The notes under the pieces were generated by a model. That model made no database searches. It saw only the letters and a list, made by a program, of their open reading frames with translations, and had not been told where the DNA came from. The translations under genes and the position numbers were made by a program. A stretch of 64,000 nucleotides of DNA from DAOQTX01 sp035340715 (GTDB lineage Bacteria; Bacteroidota; Bacteroidia; AKYH767-A; OLB10): the NCBI GenBank assembly GCA_035340715.1, contig DAOQTX010000005.1, positions 9,571 to 73,570 on the forward strand. Reading direction: 5' to 3'. Positions 8,654 to 16,550 of this stretch are shown piece after piece; position 1 is the stretch's first letter, and each line of letters begins with the position of its first letter.

Positions 8654-10267
8654 ATGAAAAAGAAAATTTTTTTAATCGCATCCTTTTTAGGATTTAGCAC
8701 TTTAGTAAGTGCCTTCTGTGGTTTTTATGTTTCAACCGACATGGCCTCATTGTTCAACAAGTCTTCGCAAGTAATTGTGGTGCGTAGCAACGATCGAAGT
8801 ACGATTACCATGTCGAGCGATTTTCAAGGCGATGTTAAGGACTTTGCAATGGTAATACCTGTGCCGGTAGTGATTTCAAAGTCAGACATTAAGTTAGTAA
8901 ATCAATCAGTATTTGACAAGCTTAATGCGTATTCCATGCCTCGATTAGCAGAGTATCACGATCCTTATCCATGTGGGAGATATTTTATGGATGAGGAAGT
9001 AGAACTTTCAAGTGTAAAGAGCAGTTCCATTGCCGCCAGTGCAGATATGGTTAGGGAAGTGAAAAAAGAAAAAAGTGTAAAGATTGAAGCTACTTACACA
9101 GTAGGTGAGTATGATATTATTATTCTATCTGCTAAAGAATCGGATGGTTTGCAATACTGGCTTGAGGATAACGGTTATAAAATTCCCGCTAAAGCTCAAA
9201 AGGTATTAGAGCCTTATGTAAAAAGCAACATGAAATTTTTTGTAGTGAAAGTAAACTTGAAAGAATTTGGTAAAGATGGATTTAATGTATTACGTCCAAT
9301 CCAAATCACTTTTGAATCTCCAAAATTTATGTTGCCAATTCGCTTGGGAATGGCAAATGCCAATGGCCCACAGGACATGATTGTTTACATGCTTACAGAA
9401 AAAGGTAGAGTGGAGACCAGTAATTACAGAACGGTAAAAATTCCGACCGATAGAAATATTCCTTTAACCGTGAAAAGTGAATTCAAAAGTTTTTACGATG
9501 CATTGTACAAAAAAGCTTATGAAAGAGAAGGAAAAAATGTGGTGTTTCTAGAATACAGTTGGGACCTGAATTCTTCAAACTTTGTTAAGTGTGATCCTTG
9601 TGCTTCGACACCACCGGTATATGCCGATTTAAAAGAAGCAGGTGTTTGGTGGTTGGCAGACGCATCACGACAAAGAGGATTCGGAGGCTATGAAGGAAAC
9701 TTGCATTTTACCCGATTGCATGTTACTTACGATAGAGAAAACTTCCCAATGGATCTTATGTTTCAGGAAACTCCTGATAAACAAAACTTTCAAGGTAGAT
9801 ATGTAGTACATAATCCGGCTATTGGGCCATTCGAATGCAGAGAAGGAAAAAAATATTTAACCGAACTCAGACAAAGACGGTATAAGGAAGTGAACGAACT
9901 CTCCTATCTTACCGGATGGAGAGCTGCAAAGTATCAATCGTACATTTATGAGTTTGAAGAGGTTCCTCAACCACAACGTTATGACGATATTCAAGATGAA
10001 GGAAGAATGCAACAAAATAGTGGTGATGACAAGGATCGTGTTTTGAATAAGGAGAATAGAGTTTCGAAGCAAGGGTCAAGCGAAAAAGTTTTTACACAGG
10101 AAATTGCACAACAAGTAAAAGATACTTTTATTGCTTTAGGAGATACACTCAGTAGAGAAATCAGAGCAGGAATACAGCCCTTTGCCGGCAATGATTCGGT
10201 AGTTTACTTTGCTGCTGCAATGATATTATTATTGGTTGCTGGTGCGGTACTGATTAAAAAAGTATAA
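8654..10267 (+). CDS. DUF2330 domain exported protein
   Basis: Start chosen at the ATG at 8654, which gives a clean signal peptide (MKKKIFLIASFLGFSTLVSA) and lies 2 bases after the previous stop; an in-frame ATG at 8642 would add four residues and overlap it by 10 bases. The 537-residue product has the DUF2330 hallmarks: CGFYVS right after the signal peptide, an early SQVIVVRSNDRSTITMS strand, DFAMVIPVPV, and a CDPCA motif near residue 315. It ends in a charged linker and a C-terminal membrane helix (YFAAAMILLLVAGAVLI) with KK after it, so the bulk should face the periplasm. The function of DUF2330 is unknown. Pairing with an RnfD-like gene suggests a shared membrane redox or assembly role, which is inference. 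Confidence 0.85.
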   Translation: MKKKIFLIASFLGFSTLVSAFCGFYVSTDMASLFNKSSQVIVVRSNDRSTITMSSDFQGDVKDFAMVIPVPVVISKSDIKLVNQSVFDKLNAYSMPRLAEYHDPYPCGRYFMDEEVELSSVKSSSIAASADMVREVKKEKSVKIEATYTVGEYDIIILSAKESDGLQYWLEDNGYKIPAKAQKVLEPYVKSNMKFFVVKVNLKEFGKDGFNVLRPIQITFESPKFMLPIRLGMANANGPQDMIVYMLTEKGRVETSNYRTVKIPTDRNIPLTVKSEFKSFYDALYKKAYEREGKNVVFLEYSWDLNSSNFVKCDPCASTPPVYADLKEAGVWWLADASRQRGFGGYEGNLHFTRLHVTYDRENFPMDLMFQETPDKQNFQGRYVVHNPAIGPFECREGKKYLTELRQRRYKEVNELSYLTGWRAAKYQSYIYEFEEVPQPQRYDDIQDEGRMQQNSGDDKDRVLNKENRVSKQGSSEKVFTQEIAQQVKDTFIALGDTLSREIRAGIQPFAGNDSVVYFAAAMILLLVAGAVLIKKV

Positions 10268-10283
10268 AACATCTCGACAAAAT

Positions 10284-10312
10284 GTGGGCACTACATTTAA
10301 GTGCCCACTTTT
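10284..10312. terminator. Bidirectional terminator between DUF2330 gene and metH
   Basis: A perfect 9-bp hairpin (GTGGGCACT at 10284-10292, loop of 7, AGTGCCCAC at 10300-10308) is followed by TTTT on the plus strand and has ATTTTG on the other strand. It lies in the 46-base gap between two convergent genes and should end both transcripts. Confidence 0.85.
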
Positions 10313-10313
10313 A

Positions 10314-13300
10314 TTAAATAAGATTACTGCTCAACCATTGTTCCACTTCTTTTAAAGGCATATTTTTTCTTTTGGCGTAATCGCTTAGCTGATCATTATT
10401 TAATTTACCTACTGAAAAATAATGTGCATCAGGATGTGCGAAATACAAGCCGCTCACCGCTGCACTAGGAACCATAGCCATGTTTTCAGTCAAAGTAATT
10501 CCGGAATTCTTTTCAACATCAAGTAATTGCCAAAGAGTTATTTTTTCTGTGTGATCGGGTTGAGCAGGATAACCTGGCGCAGGTCGTATTCCGTCATATT
10601 TTTCTTTGATTAATTCCTCGTTCGAAAGATTTTCTGATGCAGCATAACCCCATATTTCAGTTCTGATTTTTTTATGCATCAATTCTGCAAACGCTTCAGC
10701 CAGTCGATCGGCAAGTGCCTTTAACATGATGGCAGAATAGTCATCATGATCTTTTTCAAATTCATTTAGCTTTTCTTCAATTCCAAATCCGGTGGATAAG
10801 GCGAAAGCGCCCAAATGATCTGTAGGTTCATGGCTTGATACAGATTGAGGTCTAATAAAATCAGCTAATGCTATATTCTTTTCACCTTCTCTTTTCTTGC
10901 TTTGCTGTCTTATGGTATAGAAAGTATGAATCACCTTTTTCGATTCAGCATCCATTATTTTAATATCGTCTTCTTCACTGAAAGCCGGAAAAATACCAAC
11001 CACAGCATTTGCGCTCAGCCATTTTTCTTCAATAATTTTTCTGAGCATTTTATTTGCATCATCAAAAAGTTGTTTGGCTTCTGTACCTCTTTCAGGATGA
11101 TCCAATATTTTAGGATAACTGCCTTTCATTTCCCATGCTATAAAGAAAGGTGTCCAATCGATGTATTGACTAATTTCTTCGAGTGAATAATCCGTATAAA
11201 CATGCACTCCGCTTTGTTTAGGTGCTTTTACTTCTATGCTATTCAATGGAAATTTATTTTGCCTTGCCTCTTCAATTGAAATTAATTGTAATTGAGATTG
11301 ACTGGCGTTGTGATATTGACGAGTTTTTTCGTTCTCTAATTTTATTTGCTTAATGAAGTTGTTTTTTTGTTCATCAGACAATAAACAACTTACTACCGGT
11401 ACACTTCGAGATGCATCGTTCACATGAATAACCGAATGATCATAATAGGGCTCAATCTTTACTGCGGTGTGTACTTTAGATGTAGTGGCACCACCGATTA
11501 ACAGTGGAATGGTCAAAGATTCTCTTTGCATTTCTTTTGCTACATGAACCATCTCATCCAGCGAAGGAGTTATAAGACCACTAAGCCCAATGATATCTGC
11601 ATTTTCAGACTTTGCAACAGATAATATTTTCTCGGACGATACCATCACTCCCAAATCAATGATCTCATAATTGTTACAAGCCAGTACTACTCCAACTATG
11701 TTCTTTCCAATGTCATGCACATCGCCTTTTACGGTAGCCAATACTATTTTACCTTTTGATTTACCTTTTACTTTTTCTTCCTCAATGTAAGGGGTGAGAT
11801 AAGCAACTGCTTTCTTCATCACGCGGGCGCTCTTCACTACTTGTGGCAGAAACATTTTACCGGCACCAAATAAGTCACCAACCGTGCTCATTCCATTCAT
11901 CAATGGACCTTCAATAACTTCAAGTGCCTTGCTGCATTGCTGACGTGCTTCTTCAGTGTCTTGTTCTATAAAATCGGTAATACCTTTTACTAAAGCATGT
12001 GTTAAACGATCTTGAACATTTCCTTTACGCCATTCCGCTTCTTGTGTATTTGCTTTTTCTTTTCCATCTCCTTTTACTTTTTCGGCATATTCAACCAATC
12101 GTTCTCCGGCTTCTTCATTTTTATTGAGCAACACATCTTCCACCAAACTTAATAATTCCTTCTCGATTTCATCATAAACCTGCAATTGAGATGGGTTAAC
12201 AATTCCCATGTCCATTCCATTCTTAATGCCATGAAAAAGAAAGGCTGCATGAATGGCTTCGCGCACATGATCGTTTCCACGAAAGGAAAAAGAAACATTG
12301 CTTACTCCTCCACTAATTTTGGCCAAAGGCAAATTATTTTTAATCCAATGAGACGCTTCGAAGTAACTGATGGCATTTTTTTTATGCTCTTCCATGCCGG
12401 TAGCAACAGGAAAAATATTAGGATCGAAAATGATGTCTTGAGGAGGAAAATGAACTTTATGTACAAGAATATCATAGGCTCTTTTGGCTATTTCAATTCT
12501 TCGTTCTGTGGTATCGGCTTGTCCAAGTTCATCAAATAACATCACGATTACTGCAGCTCCAAATTTTCGAACCAGATGAGCTTCTTGTATAAATTGTTGT
12601 TCACCCGATTTGAGAGAAATTGAGTTTACAATTGCTTTTCCTTGCACACATTTCAATCCGGCCTCGATTACTTCAAACTTTGAAGAGTCAATCATAACGG
12701 GCACTCTTGAAATATCGGGCTCACTTGCTATTAAGTTAAGAAACTTTGTCATGGATTCAACTGCATCAATCATGCCTTCATCCATATTGATGTCTATGGC
12801 TTGTGCGCCTCCTTCCACTTGCTCTCGAGCTACCGTAAGGGCTTCATCAAATTTATTTTCTTTAATCAATCGAAGGAATTTTTTGGAACCGGTAACATTA
12901 GTTCTTTCACCAACATTGAAAAAATTTGATTCCGGCCGAAGCGTTACTGCTTCTAGTCCACTCAGTCTTAAAAAAGGGTCAATATTTGGAATTTTACGAG
13001 GCTCATGTTTCTTGGCATGTGCAGCAATGTGCTTTATGTGTTCTGGAGTTGTGCCACAACATCCTCCAATAATATTCACAAAACCACTGGATAGAAAGTC
13101 ATCCACCAAACTGCACATCTGTTCAGGTGTTTCATCGTATTCTCCAAATTGATTGGGCAGACCTGCATTTGGATAACAGGATATTAGGAACGGTGCTTTC
13201 GCAGACAATTCTTCCAGATAAGGTCGCATTTCCTTGGCGCCTAAAGCGCAGTTTAATCCAATGCTCAACAATGGCACATGAGAAACCGAATTTAAAAAAG

Positions 13301-13967
13301 CTTCAACTGTTTGTCCGGACAATGTTCTACCACTAGCATCTGTAATGGTTCCGGAAATCATGATGGGCAGTTGATTGTTTTTTTCTTCGAATATGTTTTG
13401 AATAGCAACCAATGCTGCTTTGGCATTTAATGTATCAAAAATGGTTTCGACCAAAAGCAAATCGCAACCTCCATCAATGAGTCCTCGAACTTGTTCTTCA
13501 TATGCTTGACATACTTGATCAAAAGTTACAGCCCGATAGCCAGGATTATTTACATCAGGGGAAAGTGAAAGCGTACGATTGGTAGGTCCAATCGCTCCAG
13601 CAACGAATCTCGGAACTTTCGAGTCAAATTCGTCAACTGCATTTCGTGCAATCTTAGCGGACTCAAGATTGATCTCATACGCTAATTCTTCCATGCGATA
13701 ATCAGCTAGTGAGATGCGTTGTGCATTGAAGGTATTGGTTTCAATAATATCTGCTCCGGCATTTAAATATTCTGTATGAATCGATTTAATAATATCGGGT
13801 CGTGTTAGACTCAATAAGTCATTATTGCCTTTTAAATCACTATTCCAATCCTTAAATCGATCACCCCGATAATCAGACTCTGATAGCTTATACCGTTGAA
13901 TCATCGTGCCCATAGCACCATCTATGATCAAGATGCGTTTTTGAGCTTCTGTTCGGATATTATTCAT
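10314..13967 (-). CDS. metH: Cobalamin-dependent methionine synthase
   Basis: A full-length 1217-residue MetH, which transfers the methyl group of 5-methyltetrahydrofolate to homocysteine through methylcobalamin. Domains in order: homocysteine/zinc domain (DGAMGTMIQ near residue 17, the zinc cysteines in NCALGA and [11 protein letters not shown] near 300); pterin-binding domain (about 340-620, [21 protein letters not shown]); cobalamin cap and Rossmann domains (about 640-890), with the cobalt-ligand motif [13 protein letters not shown]; and the AdoMet reactivation domain with [15 protein letters not shown] near 1130. All catalytic motifs are intact. The ATG at 13967 lies just downstream of a SAM-I riboswitch and terminator, so expression should fall when SAM is plentiful. 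No metF or cobalamin transport genes are in the window. Confidence 0.97.
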   Translation of the reverse strand: MNNIRTEAQKRILIIDGAMGTMIQRYKLSESDYRGDRFKDWNSDLKGNNDLLSLTRPDIIKSIHTEYLNAGADIIETNTFNAQRISLADYRMEELAYEINLESAKIARNAVDEFDSKVPRFVAGAIGPTNRTLSLSPDVNNPGYRAVTFDQVCQAYEEQVRGLIDGGCDLLLVETIFDTLNAKAALVAIQNIFEEKNNQLPIMISGTITDASGRTLSGQTVEAFLNSVSHVPLLSIGLNCALGAKEMRPYLEELSAKAPFLISCYPNAGLPNQFGEYDETPEQMCSLVDDFLSSGFVNIIGGCCGTTPEHIKHIAAHAKKHEPRKIPNIDPFLRLSGLEAVTLRPESNFFNVGERTNVTGSKKFLRLIKENKFDEALTVAREQVEGGAQAIDINMDEGMIDAVESMTKFLNLIASEPDISRVPVMIDSSKFEVIEAGLKCVQGKAIVNSISLKSGEQQFIQEAHLVRKFGAAVIVMLFDELGQADTTERRIEIAKRAYDILVHKVHFPPQDIIFDPNIFPVATGMEEHKKNAISYFEASHWIKNNLPLAKISGGVSNVSFSFRGNDHVREAIHAAFLFHGIKNGMDMGIVNPSQLQVYDEIEKELLSLVEDVLLNKNEEAGERLVEYAEKVKGDGKEKANTQEAEWRKGNVQDRLTHALVKGITDFIEQDTEEARQQCSKALEVIEGPLMNGMSTVGDLFGAGKMFLPQVVKSARVMKKAVAYLTPYIEEEKVKGKSKGKIVLATVKGDVHDIGKNIVGVVLACNNYEIIDLGVMVSSEKILSVAKSENADIIGLSGLITPSLDEMVHVAKEMQRESLTIPLLIGGATTSKVHTAVKIEPYYDHSVIHVNDASRSVPVVSCLLSDEQKNNFIKQIKLENEKTRQYHNASQSQLQLISIEEARQNKFPLNSIEVKAPKQSGVHVYTDYSLEEISQYIDWTPFFIAWEMKGSYPKILDHPERGTEAKQLFDDANKMLRKIIEEKWLSANAVVGIFPAFSEEDDIKIMDAESKKVIHTFYTIRQQSKKREGEKNIALADFIRPQSVSSHEPTDHLGAFALSTGFGIEEKLNEFEKDHDDYSAIMLKALADRLAEAFAELMHKKIRTEIWGYAASENLSNEELIKEKYDGIRPAPGYPAQPDHTEKITLWQLLDVEKNSGITLTENMAMVPSAAVSGLYFAHPDAHYFSVGKLNNDQLSDYAKRKNMPLKEVEQWLSSNLI

Positions 13968-13991
13968 TTTAGTTTATTCTGTATTGGTCAC

Positions 13992-14023
13992 AAAAAAAAT
14001 CTCTTTCGTTGTCGAAAGAGATT
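13992..14023 (-). terminator. Riboswitch expression-platform terminator upstream of metH
   Basis: On the minus strand a perfect 11-bp stem (AATCTCTTTCG, loop ACAA, CGAAAGAGATT) runs into eight T. It sits between the SAM aptamer and the metH start, where a SAM-controlled attenuator would be. Confidence 0.9.
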
Positions 14024-14057
14024 TATCATTATTTTATGTTTAATTCAAATCGTCTCG

Positions 14058-14165
14058 ACTTATTTGCCCTTGTTATATTACAAGGATGTGAATTGGCACC
14101 TTTCCCATTTAGGGGAGGTTGTCAAGGCATCATAGGGCACATTCCCTCAGCCTTTCTTAATAAGT
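14058..14165 (-). promoter_or_regulatory. SAM-I (S-box) riboswitch aptamer controlling metH
   Basis: Read on the minus strand, the 108-base element is closed by a perfect 7-bp P1 (ACTTATT at 14165-14159 with AATAAGT at 14064-14058). Inside are the S-box core elements in order: GCTGAGGGA, GCCCTATGATGCC, a ttgACAACC segment, then AGGTGCCAATTC, and an AAGGGC..AAGT end segment. These are the kink-turn and SAM-binding core of the SAM-I class. With the terminator 35 bases downstream it should stop metH transcription when SAM is bound. S-box control of methionine synthesis genes is established for this class. Confidence 0.93.
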
Positions 14166-14184
14166 GTTGTTTAAGAACGAAGTG

Positions 14185-14216
14185 CAAAGGTAATAAAAGT
14201 CTCATTTTAATGTCAA
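14185..14216 (-). promoter_or_regulatory. Promoter of the SAM riboswitch-metH transcript
   Basis: Minus-strand TTG (14216-14214), 21-base spacer and TACCTTTG (14192-14185), followed by C. Transcription would begin about 14 bases before the aptamer P1. Confidence 0.65.
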
Positions 14217-14283
14217 TTATTAAAAAATCCATTAAATTATTAATTGGTTACAAATCAAAATTTTAATTTTAAAAAACTTAAAG

Positions 14284-14291
14284 TATATTTG
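14284..14291 (+). promoter_or_regulatory. -7 element upstream of tiny ORF 14317-14400
   Basis: TATATTTG matches TAnnTTTG. No good TTTG or TTG lies at the usual distance upstream, where the DNA is very A+T-rich. Start of transcription would be near 14297, 20 bases before the tiny ORF. Confidence 0.4.
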
Positions 14292-14316
14292 AATTAAATC
14301 ATTAATCAAAAAGCAG

Positions 14317-14400
14317 ATGTTTTTATTAGTGCTTTCTATCTCACTAATGTATTTAACGTATATCCTTTATAAGTTAAGGGTTGCTCGTCCCGAATTTTAA
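14317..14400 (+). CDS. Tiny hydrophobic ORF, 27 residues, possible leader peptide or small membrane protein
   Basis: ATG to TAA encodes MFLLVLSISLMYLTYILYKL and then RVARPEF: one membrane-spanning helix followed by a short positively charged tail, a layout typical of small single-pass membrane proteins. It is bracketed by a TATATTTG element 26 bases upstream, an imperfect 11-bp hairpin over its stop codon (14392-14420) and an intrinsic terminator at 14431-14452. I know no family for it. It could be a free-standing small gene, a leader ORF of the S9 peptidase operon that starts at 14485, or chance. Too short for the usual gene finders. Confidence 0.35.
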   Translation: MFLLVLSISLMYLTYILYKLRVARPEF

Positions 14401-14420
14401 GTGCCCATTACTTAAATTTC
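14392..14420 (+). other. Imperfect hairpin over the stop codon of the tiny ORF
   Basis: GAATTTTAAGT (14392-14402), loop GCCCATT, ACTTAAATTTC (14410-14420): 10 of 11 pairs. It precedes the terminator without overlapping it, so a classic mutually exclusive antiterminator is not evident. Confidence 0.45.
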
Positions 14421-14430
14421 ACAAAAGAGG

Positions 14431-14452
14431 CTCATTAATAAATGAGTTTTTT
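14431..14452 (+). terminator. Intrinsic terminator ahead of the S9 peptidase gene
   Basis: CTCATT, loop AATA, AATGAG and then six T. The stem is only 6 bp and A+T-rich, so efficiency may be partial. It lies 33 bases before the start of the peptidase gene, so it either ends a small transcript or attenuates the operon. Confidence 0.5.
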
Positions 14453-14484
14453 GCATTTTTATCCTCCCAATCAAAATTAATAAT

Positions 14485-16533
14485 ATGAAAGCAGTCTCAT
14501 TTTTTATTGTATTGATAACTCCATTTATGGTTTTTTCTCAATCCAAATTGCTAACACCGGAGAAACTAATGCAATTGAATCGTATTTCAGAGCATGTTCA
14601 AAGTGCTGACGGAAAATATGTTTTTTATGTTCAACGAAAAATGTCAATTGAATTAAACAAAGGCAACTCCGATATCTATCGTTACGATATGACTTCAGGA
14701 GAAAATAAAGCAATATTGAATGGGCCGTACAATGAATCAACTCCTCAACTCATTCCAGGGACAAGGAGAATTGCATTTTTATCTAGTGCTGATGGAAGTA
14801 GTCAAATTTATGAGTGCAATTATGATGGATCTGACATTAAGCAGGTCACTGGTATTGCATCTGGTATAAATGAATATGGTTTTGCAAATACTGGAAATAG
14901 AGTTTGGTTTACCAGTGATGTTAAACTTGATAAACAGTTGAAAGATATTCACTCAGATCTTCCTAAAACAGAAGCTCGTTTAATGGATGGATTAATGTAC
15001 AAACATTGGAATGCCTGGCACGATTACGCGTATAGCCATATTTTTATAGCCGAATATTCGAATGGCGCATTAAGCAGTCGCCCGATTGATATTATGAATG
15101 ATACTCAATTTGATTCTCCACTAAAACCTTTTGGTGGTGCTGAACAAATTTCTTTTTCTCCCGATGGCAAAAAGATCGCTTATACGTGTAAGAAACTCAT
15201 CGGTACTTCTTATGCCCTAAGCACAAATTCAGAAATTTATCTATATGATCTTGAGAACAATTCAGACATTGTTGTAAGTGCAGGGATGCCAGGTTATGAT
15301 GTAAATCCTGTATTTTCTTCTGATGGGAATAAGCTGATGTGGTTAAGCATGGAAACTCCGGGATACGAAGCAGATCGAAATCGAATTTTTCAATACGATT
15401 TTCAAACTAAGAATAAAGCAGAATTAACGGTTGGGTTTGATTACAGTGTAGATAAAGCTGTGTACACGAACGATGGGAATGGCATTTATTTTTTAGCCGG
15501 TAAGGAAGCCACACATCAATTGTATTACATGAGTTTGAATGCAAAAGTTAAGAAGGGGATAACGCAGTTAACCAATGTGCAAGCAGACATTCAAAATTTT
15601 GATGTAGTTCAATTGTCAAAGAAAAACACACAGATTATTATCTCCATGATGGCAATAGATGCACCAACTTCTTTGTATAAATTGGATTCAAAGTATGCAC
15701 CAGTACTTATTGTTAATCCTAACAAAACTGAACTGGCAGAAATAAAATTTGGAAAGGTTGAAAAGCGAATGGTAAAAACCACCGACCAAAAAGACATGTT
15801 GACTTGGGTGATTTATCCTCCCGATTTTGATCCAACAAAAAAGTACCCAACCTTATTGTATTGTCAAGGTGGACCGCAAAGTACCGTTAGTCAGTTCTTT
15901 TCTTATCGATGGAATTTTCAAATGATGGCTGCCAATGGATATATAGTGGTGGCACCCAATAGAAGAGGACTCCCTTCATTTGGTGAAGCATGGAATGATC
16001 AAATAACCAACGACTGGGGAGGACAAGCTATGCAAGATTTGTTAAGTGCTATTGATGATGTAAGTAATGAAAAATGGTGCGATAAAGATAGATTGGGAGC
16101 TGTAGGAGCTAGCTTTGGTGGTTATTCCGTTTATTGGTTGGCTGGAAATCATAAAAAGAGATTTAAAACATTTATATCTCATTGTGGTGTTTTCAATCTG
16201 GAATCAATGTATGGAAGTACCGAAGAATTGTTTTTTGTAAATCACGATATGAAAGGACCTTATTGGGCAAGCGATTACAAAAAGAACTATGAGAAGTTTT
16301 CGCCACATACCTATATCGCCAATTGGGATACACCTTTATTGGTCATTCACAATGAACTTGATTTTAGAGTTCCGCTTTCGCAAGGGATGGAAGCGTATAC
16401 TGCTGCTCAACTTATGGGAGTTCCAAGCAAGTTTTTATACTTTCCTGATGAAGGGCATTGGGTAAACAAGCCTCAGAATGCTATTTTATGGCAACGCGTA
16501 TTTTTTGAATGGCTTGATACGTATTTAAAATAA
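14485..16533 (+). CDS. S9 (prolyl oligopeptidase) family serine peptidase, exported
   Basis: A 682-residue protein with signal peptide (MKAVSFFIVLITPFMVFS), a WD40-like beta-propeller half (repeated SPDG/SSDG/FS.DG-K strands such as SFSPDGKKIAY and VFSSDGNKLMW) and a C-terminal alpha/beta hydrolase domain of the acylaminoacyl-peptidase/DPP IV type. The catalytic triad is visible: Ser543 in GASFGGY, Asp626 in HNELDFRVP and His658 in DEGHW. It should cleave peptides in the periplasm. First full-length gene of an operon with a TonB receptor (17 bases downstream) and gldD. Length matches the family. Confidence 0.93.
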   Translation: MKAVSFFIVLITPFMVFSQSKLLTPEKLMQLNRISEHVQSADGKYVFYVQRKMSIELNKGNSDIYRYDMTSGENKAILNGPYNESTPQLIPGTRRIAFLSSADGSSQIYECNYDGSDIKQVTGIASGINEYGFANTGNRVWFTSDVKLDKQLKDIHSDLPKTEARLMDGLMYKHWNAWHDYAYSHIFIAEYSNGALSSRPIDIMNDTQFDSPLKPFGGAEQISFSPDGKKIAYTCKKLIGTSYALSTNSEIYLYDLENNSDIVVSAGMPGYDVNPVFSSDGNKLMWLSMETPGYEADRNRIFQYDFQTKNKAELTVGFDYSVDKAVYTNDGNGIYFLAGKEATHQLYYMSLNAKVKKGITQLTNVQADIQNFDVVQLSKKNTQIIISMMAIDAPTSLYKLDSKYAPVLIVNPNKTELAEIKFGKVEKRMVKTTDQKDMLTWVIYPPDFDPTKKYPTLLYCQGGPQSTVSQFFSYRWNFQMMAANGYIVVAPNRRGLPSFGEAWNDQITNDWGGQAMQDLLSAIDDVSNEKWCDKDRLGAVGASFGGYSVYWLAGNHKKRFKTFISHCGVFNLESMYGSTEELFFVNHDMKGPYWASDYKKNYEKFSPHTYIANWDTPLLVIHNELDFRVPLSQGMEAYTAAQLMGVPSKFLYFPDEGHWVNKPQNAILWQRVFFEWLDTYLK

Positions 16534-16550
16534 TTCCGTTTCTAAAGAAG

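Noticed and set aside
12610..13152. Plus-strand frame of 180 residues opposite metH
   Set aside because: Entirely inside the conserved metH coding sequence; the reading is the usual mirror of a well-conserved gene.
13896..14266. Plus-strand frames over the metH leader
   Set aside because: They cover the SAM riboswitch and terminator, whose structure explains the sequence; no promoter or protein features.
10284..14409. Shared 12-mer TTTAAGTGCCCA at both ends of metH
   Set aside because: One copy is the terminator after metH and the other a hairpin near 14397; a single shared 12-mer inside hairpins is too little to claim a repeat or exchange site.
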